10,366 nt of DNA from Bacteroidota bacterium (GCA_030635045.1 DAOVZP010000024.1:1-10366), one strand, 5' to 3'; shown: positions 1-7,901, counted from the stretch's first letter. Numbers and translations are program-made. The notes: generated by a model from the sequence alone, not told the origin.

Positions 1-2013
1 CTCTTCTTATCAATATTTATAATGTCCGCTTTTATGGCCAGGGGCCAGGCGGTGCATTATTTGCATTGCATAGAAGTTATAGATGGGGACGGGGCCGGGC
101 TCAACTGGGAGCCGCCGGGTGATGAAGCTGATTTTGCTGCATATAATATCTACTACAGGGTACCCCCTGATGCATTCTCCCTTCTTGTGACCCTCACTGA
201 TTACAACACTACTGACTACATTCATACTGCATCAGCGGCAAATCAGCAGGAGGTGCAGTATTTTATCCTTACAGAGCAGGTCTCATTAGCTGATGTCATT
301 TCCGATACCATGAATACCATTCACCTTACGGTGAGCCTGAACAGTTCAGACCCTATCATTGCAGCCCTTAATTGGAATGCCATGCATGAACCTCTACTGC
401 CCGGATCAAGTGTTTATTACAGGATCATGATGCATAATACTTCCGAGCCGGGCTTCACCGTGGTAGATTCAACCATGGATACTCATTACGTGATGCCGGT
501 TACGGTATGCCGGGATACATTATTTTTTCAGATAGAGATCGATGATGATTTTGGCTGTGTTTCGAAGTCAAATGTCCCTTCCATGCTTTTTGAAGATATC
601 ACACCACCGCCCATGCCAACACTGGATTCGGTGAGCATCAACCCTTTTACCGGGGAGGTAATTCTCGGATGGGGCATAAGCCCTGCCGGTGATGCCGGCG
701 GTTATGTGATATATCACGTTAAGGATGATATTAACGATACACTGGATAAATTGTATGGTGCAGGCAATACCTCTTATGCCGACCTGTCTTTTGATCCCTG
801 CACCGAAAACCGCTCCTATGCCCTGGCAGCTTTCGATACCTGCGGGAACATCAGCCCGGGCAGTTATGATATTCCACAGCGGACCATCTTATTCCACGAA
901 GTCGATTTCAACCCCTGTACCATGGTCAACACCCTCAGCTGGACGGAATACATAAATATGAACCCTGCCCTGGCGGGATATCGCATTTATTTGAGCGTGG
1001 ATGGGGCGCCATACGAGATACTGGCTACATTGCCTGCCAACATCGTCATCTATGAACATGAAGGCCTTGAACCCGGGCATATGTATCAATATTTTGTCCG
1101 TGCTTTCAGTGATGGTGATGCAGTCACATCCTCTTCCTGCATCCGTGAATTTACTACCTGGCAATATAAGCAACCGCTTGCAAACAGTATTGAAAATGCA
1201 TCGGTTGAAGACAGTGAGTATATCACCCTTTCGTTACTGCCCGACACTTTTGCCTACGTACCTTTCCTGAACCTCTACAGGTCGGAAGAAGCCTCCGGGC
1301 CCTGGGAACTTATTGCTGAGCTGGAGTCTCCGGGGCAGGAAGAACTGTATTATGACGACCTTTCGGTGGATGTAAACAGCCTGAGTTATTATTACTATTC
1401 CAGCCTTATCGATAGTTGTGGGAATGAAGTGCTGGCATCCGGCCATATGCGGACGATACTGCTTCAGGGAGAAAAATCGGGCGGACAGATGATAAGTCTC
1501 GGGTGGAATGCCTTTGAGGATTGGCCAACGGGTGTGAATGCTTATGAAATTTACCGCGCAGTAAACGAGGATGGCAGCTTTGAGTTAGCCGGAGAAACGG
1601 CAGGAAGTACCATAAGCTATGAAGATGATATTTCCATGCTGTCAGGGGAATTCAGCATGCTGAGGTATGTGGTCAGGGCGCTGGAAGATGAAACCGCCGG
1701 CTTGTACAGCTGGTCAAATGAGATCTTTTTTGAATATGCCCCCAAAATATATCTACCCAATGCCTTCACCCCCGGTGGACAGAACCCGGTATATAAACCG
1801 CTTGGTAACTTTGCTGAGTTTAGCGAGTATCGCCTCGATGTATATAATCGCTGGGGAGAGCTCATGTTTTCAAGCCGGGAATTCAGCATAGGATGGGACG
1901 GAAGCTTTAAGGGGCGGGAAGCACCCCTTGGAGTGTATGTCTGCATTATTAACTATCGCTCAAACAGCGGGGAATCAAACACCCTGAAGTCAACCTTCGT
2001 GCTGCTTCGATAG
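1..2013 (+). CDS. Secreted fibronectin-III repeat protein with CHU_C-type T9SS sorting domain (5' end outside window)
   Basis: This is probably an extracellular or cell-surface protein exported by Sec and then by the type IX secretion system. The first ATG in the window is at 22, but the frame is open to base 1 and the seven upstream codons (LFLSIFI) are hydrophobic and continue into MSAFMARGQA. This is the back half of a signal peptide, so the real start is upstream. Numbering from the ATG at 22, six Ig-like/FN3-like repeats follow with a recurring 'L.W ... Y.IYR' pattern at residues about 27, 116, 215, 305, 400 and 491, a period near 90. Several carry cysteine pairs, including DTCGN and DSCGNE motifs, suggesting disulfides. 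Residues 574-663 match the gliding-motility-associated C-terminal family (CHU_C, T9SS type B): PNAFTP, then YNRWGELMF, GWDGSFKG, PLGVYVC and a terminal FVLLR. The substrate or adhesion partner cannot be read from sequence. No enzyme domain is visible in the part shown. Confidence 0.85.
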   Translation, partial: LFLSIFIMSAFMARGQAVHYLHCIEVIDGDGAGLNWEPPGDEADFAAYNIYYRVPPDAFSLLVTLTDYNTTDYIHTASAANQQEVQYFILTEQVSLADVISDTMNTIHLTVSLNSSDPIIAALNWNAMHEPLLPGSSVYYRIMMHNTSEPGFTVVDSTMDTHYVMPVTVCRDTLFFQIEIDDDFGCVSKSNVPSMLFEDITPPPMPTLDSVSINPFTGEVILGWGISPAGDAGGYVIYHVKDDINDTLDKLYGAGNTSYADLSFDPCTENRSYALAAFDTCGNISPGSYDIPQRTILFHEVDFNPCTMVNTLSWTEYINMNPALAGYRIYLSVDGAPYEILATLPANIVIYEHEGLEPGHMYQYFVRAFSDGDAVTSSSCIREFTTWQYKQPLANSIENASVEDSEYITLSLLPDTFAYVPFLNLYRSEEASGPWELIAELESPGQEELYYDDLSVDVNSLSYYYYSSLIDSCGNEVLASGHMRTILLQGEKSGGQMISLGWNAFEDWPTGVNAYEIYRAVNEDGSFELAGETAGSTISYEDDISMLSGEFSMLRYVVRALEDETAGLYSWSNEIFFEYAPKIYLPNAFTPGGQNPVYKPLGNFAEFSEYRLDVYNRWGELMFSSREFSIGWDGSFKGREAPLGVYVCIINYRSNSGESNTLKSTFVLLR

Positions 2014-2084
2014 TGCTTCTTTTAATCCCTGTTCAGCATGCCATTCCTTTAACATTAATTAATAAGGAATATGGCATTTTTTAA

Positions 2085-2092
2085 TACCTTTG
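2085..2092 (+). promoter_or_regulatory. Bacteroidota -7 promoter element upstream of guaB
   Basis: TACCTTTG matches the Bacteroidota -7 consensus TAnnTTTG exactly, in the common context TACCTTTGCA. It sits 20 bases before the ATG at 2113, implying a short leader of roughly 14-17 bases, plausible in this phylum where Shine-Dalgarno sites are usually absent. No clear -33 TTG/TTTG element is seen 17-23 bases upstream, where the DNA is AT-rich (TTAATTAATAA). The element lies inside the reading frame that would result from starting guaB at the ATG at 2071, so it argues for the later start. The rest of the 2014-2112 gap shows no strong terminator hairpin. Confidence 0.6.
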
Positions 2093-2112
2093 CAGGTCAA
2101 AAACTTCTTGCT

Positions 2113-3582
2113 ATGGATCAAGATTTTCAAAAGTTCAGCGGTGAAGGCCTGACATATGATGATGTGCTGGTACTTCCGGCATATTCGGATGTGCTGCCCC
2201 GCGATGTGGATGTCTCCTCCTATTTTTCAAGAAATATTCAGCTGAATATACCAATCGTTTCTGCGGCTATGGATACGGTTACACAGGCTAAAATGGCTAT
2301 TGCCATTGCCCAGGAAGGCGGCATAGGAGTGCTTCACAAAAATATGAGTATTGAAGACCAGGCGAATGAGGTCAGAAAAGTCAAGCGTGCAGAAAATGGC
2401 ATGATCCTCGACCCGATCACACTCAGTGAAGATGCACTGGTTAAAGATGCTCTTGCCCTCATGAAGGAGTATAGTATCGGGGGTATCCCTGTGGTGAACA
2501 GCAATAAGGAACTGAAAGGTATTTTGACCAATCGGGACCTTCGTTTTGAAAACAATATGGAGAGGCCTGTTGTGGAGGTGATGACCAGTGAAAACCTGAT
2601 CACTGTAACAGAATTTATAGATTTTGAGAAGGCTGCCGATATCCTACAGAAGTATAGGATTGAAAAGTTGCCGGTCGTTGACAAGAGCAACCGGCTGGTT
2701 GGCCTGATCACGTACAAAGATATTATCAAGGTCAAAGCCCGCCCAAACGCGTTCAAAGATGATCGTGGGAGGCTACGCGCAGCAGCAGCAGTAGGGATTA
2801 CCTTTGACACACCTGATCGGGTAGCTGCCCTGGTTGAAGCCGGAGTGGATGCTATTGTGATCGACACCGCACATGGCCATACCGAAGGGGTGATAAAAAT
2901 GACAAAGCTCATCAAATCAAAATTTAAAGGTATTGACCTGGTGGTTGGCAACATCGCAACAGTGCAGGCTGCCCGTGACCTGAGAGATGCCGGTGCTGAC
3001 GCCGTGAAGGTTGGGATTGGCCCCGGATCGATCTGTACAACGCGGGTCATTGCCGGAGTGGGCGTGCCTCAGCTCAGTGCAGTGTATGAAGTCGCCAGGG
3101 AACTCAAAGGGACAGGTATTCCCGTGATTGCCGACGGTGGGATACGTTACACGGGAGATATCGTTAAAGCCCTTGTGGCAGGAGCCAGCACCATTATGGC
3201 GGGCTCCCTGTTTGCAGGAGTGGATGAATCGCCGGGTGAAACCATCATCTTTGAAAGCCGGAAGTTTAAAGCATACAGGGGCATGGGCTCTATCGAAGCA
3301 ATGTCGAAAGGCTCGAAAGATCGCTACTACCAGGATGCCGAGGATGATATTAAAAAACTTGTCCCTGAAGGGATCGTCGGACGGGTGCCATACAAAGGCA
3401 TGCTGTCTGAAGTGATCCACCAGATGGTTGGCGGCCTCAGGGCAGGCATGGGCTACGCAGGTGCGAAAAACATAGAAGCATTATGGAATGCCCGATTCTT
3501 ACGCATCACCGCTGCCGGTGCTATCGAAGGCCACCCACACGATATTACCATTACCAAAGAAGCCCCTAACTACAGTACATAA
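2113..3582 (+). CDS. guaB: Inosine-5'-monophosphate dehydrogenase
   Basis: This cytoplasmic enzyme oxidises IMP to XMP with NAD+, the committed step of guanine nucleotide synthesis. From the ATG at 2113 it is 489 residues, the usual bacterial length. The N-terminus reads [23 protein letters not shown], typical of the family. Two CBS domains (about residues 100-215) interrupt the TIM barrel and are the usual site of adenine/guanine nucleotide regulation. The catalytic loop GPGSICTTR carries the nucleophile Cys308. DGGIR (from Asp341), the YRGMGS loop (from Tyr388) and the mobile flap [12 protein letters not shown] (about 418-429) are intact, so the enzyme should be active. An in-frame ATG at 2071 would add 14 residues ([14 protein letters not shown]), but these overlap the promoter element and precede the point where family similarity begins. 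The chaperone genes start 29 bases after the stop, so guaB may lead their operon. Confidence 0.96.
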   Translation: MDQDFQKFSGEGLTYDDVLVLPAYSDVLPRDVDVSSYFSRNIQLNIPIVSAAMDTVTQAKMAIAIAQEGGIGVLHKNMSIEDQANEVRKVKRAENGMILDPITLSEDALVKDALALMKEYSIGGIPVVNSNKELKGILTNRDLRFENNMERPVVEVMTSENLITVTEFIDFEKAADILQKYRIEKLPVVDKSNRLVGLITYKDIIKVKARPNAFKDDRGRLRAAAAVGITFDTPDRVAALVEAGVDAIVIDTAHGHTEGVIKMTKLIKSKFKGIDLVVGNIATVQAARDLRDAGADAVKVGIGPGSICTTRVIAGVGVPQLSAVYEVARELKGTGIPVIADGGIRYTGDIVKALVAGASTIMAGSLFAGVDESPGETIIFESRKFKAYRGMGSIEAMSKGSKDRYYQDAEDDIKKLVPEGIVGRVPYKGMLSEVIHQMVGGLRAGMGYAGAKNIEALWNARFLRITAAGAIEGHPHDITITKEAPNYST

Positions 3583-3611
3583 GTTAAACCATTAACGATT
3601 GAAAGTATCAA

Positions 3612-5639
3612 ATGATGAAAAGAATTTCAGTGAAGATATTTGCGTTTGCCATTGCAGCGCTTATTACATTATCAATTCAAGCCCAAAAGGAAGATAAACG
3701 TGTATTAATATCAATTGATGATGAAGAGATCAGCGTTAGCGAGTTTCTCAATGTTTATCAGAAGAATAATGTCGATACAGACCTGTCTGATAAAAAGTCA
3801 TTGCAGGATTACCTGGAGTTATACATAAATTTCAGGTTGAAAGTAAAAGAAGCCCGCGACCTTGGGATGGATACCGCAAAAGCTTTCGTTGAAGAATTGG
3901 ATGGATACAGAAAGCAATTGGCCGAGCCTTATTTTAATGATCAGGAGGTTACAGATGAACTTTTGCTGGAAGCGTATGACCGCCTGATGTTCGATGTCAG
4001 GGCCAGTCATATCCTTATCAAGATAGATGAAAATGCACTTCCCGCCGATACCCTCCTGGCATACAAGAAGGTGATGGTAATAAGGGAAAGGCTTATGGCC
4101 GGAGAAGACTTTGCCGGTGTTGCGGCAGAATTGTCAGATGATCCCTCAGCAAGGGACAGGCAGGCACAGGGACAGGTTCGTAAAGGCAATGGCGGCGATC
4201 TGGGGTATTTTACTGTTTTCGATATGGTTTATCCTTTTGAGACCGGAGCATATAGCACAGTAGTGGGTGAGATCTCCATGCCGGTGAGAACATCGTATGG
4301 GTATCACCTTATCAAAGTCACTGACAAGCAAGAAGCCCTTGGGAAAGCTACAGTCGCACACCTCTACCTCGCTATGCCCAAAAATGCCACTGCATCGGAT
4401 TCGATCAGGATAGAAAAAGAGATCTCTGTTCTTTATCAGCGCATTTTGGAAGGGGAAAAGTTTGAAGACCTGGTGCTGGAATTTTCCGACGACCGTGGGT
4501 CGAAAGAGAAAGGCGGCGTACTGCCGAGGTTTGGTTCCAACAGGATGGTGCCTGAGTTCATTGTCGCCGTTTCCGACATACAGGATTCAGGAGATATATC
4601 CCAGCCTGTGTTAACCTCCTTTGGATGGCATATTCTGAAACTGCTCGACAGACAGCGCCCCGGCGACTATAAAGTGGAAGTGATTGATCTGAAAAGAAAA
4701 ATGACAAAAGATACCCGCGCTATGAAGAGCAGGGAAACAGTCATCGACAGGATAAAATCTGAGAACGGATTTAAGGAATATCCTGAAAACCTGCAGGAAC
4801 TGCTGAACGCCATCGACTCATCTTTCTATGCAAGGGAATGGAGCGCAGAAAAGGTTGCAGGCCTTAACAAAAAATTATTTCAGCTGGGCGGCAATAAATA
4901 CAGCCAGCATGACTTTGCAATCTACCTCGAGGACAAGCAAACAAGACGTGGAACCACCGGACTGGAGGTATTCTTCTACAGTCAATACAGTGACTATGCA
5001 AATAAGAAATGCATCGACCTGGAAGATAGTCAACTGGAGGGGAAATACCCTGAGTTCAGGCTGTTGATGGCAGAATACCGCGACGGGATATTGCTTTTTA
5101 ATCTTACCGATGAGAGGGTGTGGAGCAAGGCAGTGAAAGATACCCTGGGCCTGCAGGAATTTTATACAGATAATAGCGGAAATTATATGTGGGGAGAAAG
5201 GCTGGAAGCCGATATCATTATCCTGAACGACCCGGCAACGGAAGAAAACATCCGTGGGATGATCAGCATGGCCGTTGATAAAAAGATGAGCCTCAAGGAA
5301 ATCGGACTGGATACCATGAGTGGCGTATTCGTTCAAAGCAGCATCTATGCAAAGGGTGATAATGACTTCATTGACAAGATAGCATGGGAAGAGGGCCTGT
5401 CAGAAAGCATGCCACTAACCAAATTTAATGGCCTTTATGATGGACGATCACATAATGAAAGTTCAATAATATTTGCACTTGTTAAGAGCCTCAGGGCTCC
5501 GGAAGCTAAACATCTCGATGAGGCCAGGGGGCTTGTGACGTCTGATTATCAGAACTACCTCGAAGAGGAATGGATCCGCACATTGAAAGCAAAATATACT
5601 GTTGTTGTACATGAGGAGGTACTTGAAGATATTCAATAA
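3612..5639 (+). CDS. Periplasmic parvulin-type peptidylprolyl isomerase with two canonical parvulin domains
   Basis: This 675-residue exported PPIase/chaperone probably assists folding of periplasmic and outer-membrane proteins. The signal peptide (residues 1-24) ends SIQA and is cleaved before Gln25. A SurA/PpiD-like N-terminal region (about 30-125) includes FLNVYQKN and a helical stretch. Parvulin domain 1 (about 130-236) has both signature histidines, SHIL (His133) and GYHLIKV (His232). Domain 2 (about 246-344) has AHLYL (His250) and GWHILKL (His340). Both contain the usual GG(D/V)L segment. The region 345-675 is not a recognisable catalytic domain; its end, LDEARGLVTSDYQNYLEEEW followed by IRTLKAKY, matches the C-terminal helix common in Bacteroidota PPIases. 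Adjacent ATGs occur at 3612 and 3615, and either could start translation. It ends inside the next gene, suggesting translational coupling. Naming it PpiC- or PpiD-like is a family-level call; unlike enterobacterial PpiD it has a cleavable signal peptide rather than a retained anchor. Confidence 0.92.
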   Translation: MMKRISVKIFAFAIAALITLSIQAQKEDKRVLISIDDEEISVSEFLNVYQKNNVDTDLSDKKSLQDYLELYINFRLKVKEARDLGMDTAKAFVEELDGYRKQLAEPYFNDQEVTDELLLEAYDRLMFDVRASHILIKIDENALPADTLLAYKKVMVIRERLMAGEDFAGVAAELSDDPSARDRQAQGQVRKGNGGDLGYFTVFDMVYPFETGAYSTVVGEISMPVRTSYGYHLIKVTDKQEALGKATVAHLYLAMPKNATASDSIRIEKEISVLYQRILEGEKFEDLVLEFSDDRGSKEKGGVLPRFGSNRMVPEFIVAVSDIQDSGDISQPVLTSFGWHILKLLDRQRPGDYKVEVIDLKRKMTKDTRAMKSRETVIDRIKSENGFKEYPENLQELLNAIDSSFYAREWSAEKVAGLNKKLFQLGGNKYSQHDFAIYLEDKQTRRGTTGLEVFFYSQYSDYANKKCIDLEDSQLEGKYPEFRLLMAEYRDGILLFNLTDERVWSKAVKDTLGLQEFYTDNSGNYMWGERLEADIIILNDPATEENIRGMISMAVDKKMSLKEIGLDTMSGVFVQSSIYAKGDNDFIDKIAWEEGLSESMPLTKFNGLYDGRSHNESSIIFALVKSLRAPEAKHLDEARGLVTSDYQNYLEEEWIRTLKAKYTVVVHEEVLEDIQ

Positions 5640-6489
5640 ACGATCTGTCAGCCGCTTTGCTTTATTATTGCTAACGGTATGGATGGTTGGGTGTACGCAA
5701 ACCGGTAATTCCGGTTCCGGAGAAGTGCTTGTCCGGGTTTATGATAAATATCTTTATGCCTCAGACCTTGAAGGGGTCATCCCCGCCGGCACATCTGCCC
5801 GTGACAGCCTGACAATCGTCAGGACCTTTATTCAAAACTGGGTCGACAGGGAGTTGATCGTTAAAAAAGCTGAGGAGAACCTTCCGGAGGAACTGAAGGA
5901 CTATTCCGACAGGATTGAAGAATACAAGAACAGCCTGATCATATATGAATATGAGAAGATGCTGGTAAGGCAGGAGCTCGATACGAATATTTCATTGGAA
6001 GCATTACAGGAATACTATCAGCGGCATAAACACAATTTTGTCCTGAAGAAAGATATCATGAATATTCAATACCTGGTGTTGCATATTGATTCTCCGGCAA
6101 TCACGAAATTCAGGCAGTATATCAGGTCTGAGGTTCCTGAAGAAAAGGATTCGCTGGCACTGTATAGCAGTAAGTATGCTGAATCATTTAACCTTTTGGA
6201 TGAGTTCTGGCTTGACATGGAAGAAGTTGCTGACGTCCTTCCGGTGGAGGAATATTCATTCAGGGATTTCAATGCCAATCAAAGGTATCTGGAGGTGAGG
6301 GATTCTGTGTATATTTATATGATCTCTGTTCAGGATTATAAGCCTGCCGACAGTGTTCCTCCGATGCAGTTTTTGGAAGATGAGATCGAAAGGATCATAT
6401 TGAACAAAAGAAAGAATGACCTGATCAAAAATATGCGACAAACAGTGCTTCAGGATGCCATTGAACATAATCAGGTAGAGATTTATTAA
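5611..6489 (+). CDS. SurA/PpiC-like lipoprotein with degenerate, non-catalytic parvulin domain
   Basis: This 292-residue lipoprotein is likely a periplasmic chaperone rather than an isomerase. From the ATG at 5611 the N-terminus is MRRYLKIFNKRSVSR, a hydrophobic stretch FALLLLTVW, then a lipobox MVGC with lipidated Cys28. A TTG at 5602 is in frame but adds only three residues and is less likely. Residues about 36-130 resemble a SurA N-terminal domain: a 'VLVRVYDKYLYASDL' strand-turn followed by charged helices (WVDRELIVKKAEENL). Residues about 145-243 have the position and outline of a parvulin domain but lack both histidines: the first motif reads NIQYLVL (151-157) and the last reads VYIYMISV (233-240). 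A final helix (about 255-292) resembles the SurA C-terminal helix. The start overlaps the upstream PPIase by 29 bases. No obvious surface-export motif follows Cys28, so it may face the periplasm; that is inference. Confidence 0.82.
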   Translation: MRRYLKIFNKRSVSRFALLLLTVWMVGCTQTGNSGSGEVLVRVYDKYLYASDLEGVIPAGTSARDSLTIVRTFIQNWVDRELIVKKAEENLPEELKDYSDRIEEYKNSLIIYEYEKMLVRQELDTNISLEALQEYYQRHKHNFVLKKDIMNIQYLVLHIDSPAITKFRQYIRSEVPEEKDSLALYSSKYAESFNLLDEFWLDMEEVADVLPVEEYSFRDFNANQRYLEVRDSVYIYMISVQDYKPADSVPPMQFLEDEIERIILNKRKNDLIKNMRQTVLQDAIEHNQVEIY

Positions 6490-6508
6490 TAAGACAATAA
6501 ACAATATC

Positions 6509-6516
6509 TATATTTG
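6509..6516 (+). promoter_or_regulatory. Bacteroidota -7 promoter candidate upstream of surA-like gene
   Basis: TATATTTG fits TAnnTTTG exactly and lies in the 56-base AT-rich gap between the lipoprotein stop (6489) and the ATG at 6546. It would give a leader of about 25 bases. A -33 element is not obvious, only AT-rich DNA. Short AT-rich sequence yields such matches by chance more easily than at guaB, so confidence is lower. If real, the surA-like gene and those downstream could be expressed independently of guaB. Confidence 0.45.
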
Positions 6517-6545
6517 TTTATAGAATAAAACATTAACCAAACAGT

Positions 6546-7901
6546 ATGAAAGCCCGTACCTTGCTTATCACCCTGATTTCACTGGTCCTGTTTCTGACAG
6601 TAAGAGCACAGGATGAGAAAGTCATTGACCAGATCGTGGCCGTGATCGGGCAAAATATTATCCTCGAATCGGATATTGAAAACCAGTATTATCAATATCG
6701 CATGCAAAGCGGGATAATTGGTGGAGGATCTTCGGTTCGCTGCCAGATGCTGGAGAGCTTGCTTTTTCAGAAATTACTTCTCAACCAGGCAGAGGTCGAT
6801 TCCATTGTCATATCAGACACGGAAATTCAGCAAACCATGGATCAGCGGCTGCGCTATTTTATTGCTCAACTGGGATCCCGTGAGCGCTTTGAAGAGTATT
6901 ATGGAAAGTCGATAGAGGAATTTAAGGAAGAATTTAGCAGTGACATTGAAAACCAGCTGAAGGTGGAGAAGGCTCAGGGCGGCATCGTGGAGAATGTTAC
7001 CGTGACCCCTGCGGAGGTACGATCTTTTTTTAGGGATATCCCTACCGACAGTATCCCACTGGTTAACTCGATGGTTGAGATCGGGGAGCTCATACGCATG
7101 CCACCGGTCACCCTCGAGCAGAAACTCATGATCAAAGACAGGCTACGTGGATTGCGTGAACGTGTAATGGCCGGGGAGACCTTTTCTACGCTGGCTATCC
7201 TGTATTCAGAAGACCCCGGCTCTGCCAAAAAGGGCGGGGAACTTGGTTTTTACGGACGTGGAGAGTTGTACAAGGAATTTGAAGCTGTAGCCTTCAAGCT
7301 GGGAGATGGCGAGGTGTCGGAGATCGTAGAAACACAGGCAGGCTTCCACATCATTCAGCTTATCGAAAGAAAAGGGGAATATGTTAATGTCAGGCATATC
7401 CTCCTGAAAACGAAAGTGTCACCGCTTGACCTGGCCATGGCCAAAGCCTACCTCGATACAGTTGCCGGCCTGATAAATACCGACTCACTCACATTTGATG
7501 AAGCTGTTTTGCAGTATTCTGACGGAGAAAATAAAAATAATGGTGGATTGCTCATCAACCCCATGACAGGAACAACAGGTTTCGAGGTCTCAGATCTCGA
7601 TCCACAGGTTTCTTTTGTGATCGACAAACTTAAGGTAGGTGAGATATCGAAGCCGGCCCTGATGGAGACAGAAGATGGAAAGCAGGCCTACAGGTTATTA
7701 TACCTTAAGAAGAGGACACTGCCGCACAGAGCGAACATGAGAGAAGATTATGACAAGATCCAGTCGTGGGCACTGGAGAATAAAAAGGCAGAAGCTTTTC
7801 AGGAGTGGATCGCAAAGAAAGCTGCCAAAACTTATATCAGGATCAATGATAAGTTCAGGCAATGTGATTTTGAGTTTGACTGGTTTGAAAGCCAGGAGTA
7901 A
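6546..7901 (+). CDS. surA: SurA-like periplasmic chaperone / peptidylprolyl isomerase
   Basis: This 451-residue protein has the SurA plan: signal peptide (residues 1-21, cleaved VRA before Gln22), N-terminal chaperone domain (about 25-160, beginning with the typical VIDQIVAVIGQNIILESDIE), parvulin domain P1 (about 176-275), parvulin domain P2 (about 280-390) and a C-terminal helix (about 400-450). SurA escorts unfolded outer-membrane proteins across the periplasm to the BAM complex. Each parvulin domain has lost one of the two signature histidines: P1 has Glu181 in EIGELI where SHIL is expected but keeps His268 in GFHIIQL; P2 keeps His284 in VRHILLK but has Tyr382 in QAYRLLYL. Isomerase activity may be weak, whereas chaperone function in SurA is known to reside mainly outside the PPIase domains. 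It lies third in the folding-factor cluster, 56 bases after the lipoprotein and 22 bases before the MoxR gene. Confidence 0.9.
   Translation: MKARTLLITLISLVLFLTVRAQDEKVIDQIVAVIGQNIILESDIENQYYQYRMQSGIIGGGSSVRCQMLESLLFQKLLLNQAEVDSIVISDTEIQQTMDQRLRYFIAQLGSRERFEEYYGKSIEEFKEEFSSDIENQLKVEKAQGGIVENVTVTPAEVRSFFRDIPTDSIPLVNSMVEIGELIRMPPVTLEQKLMIKDRLRGLRERVMAGETFSTLAILYSEDPGSAKKGGELGFYGRGELYKEFEAVAFKLGDGEVSEIVETQAGFHIIQLIERKGEYVNVRHILLKTKVSPLDLAMAKAYLDTVAGLINTDSLTFDEAVLQYSDGENKNNGGLLINPMTGTTGFEVSDLDPQVSFVIDKLKVGEISKPALMETEDGKQAYRLLYLKKRTLPHRANMREDYDKIQSWALENKKAEAFQEWIAKKAAKTYIRINDKFRQCDFEFDWFESQE

Noticed and set aside
2014..2070. Possible terminator after the T9SS protein gene
   Set aside because: There is a short T-run (CTTCTTTTAA) but no convincing GC-rich stem before it.
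2334..3050. 238-codon open frame on the minus strand opposite guaB
   Set aside because: It is Ser/Thr/Arg-rich with no recognisable motif and fully overlaps the conserved IMP dehydrogenase coding region; it is a shadow of the codon use on the other strand.
5602..5610. TTG at 5602 as the start of the lipoprotein
   Set aside because: The ATG at 5611 gives a standard basic n-region (MRRYLK) before the hydrophobic core and lipobox; the TTG adds only MLY with no benefit.
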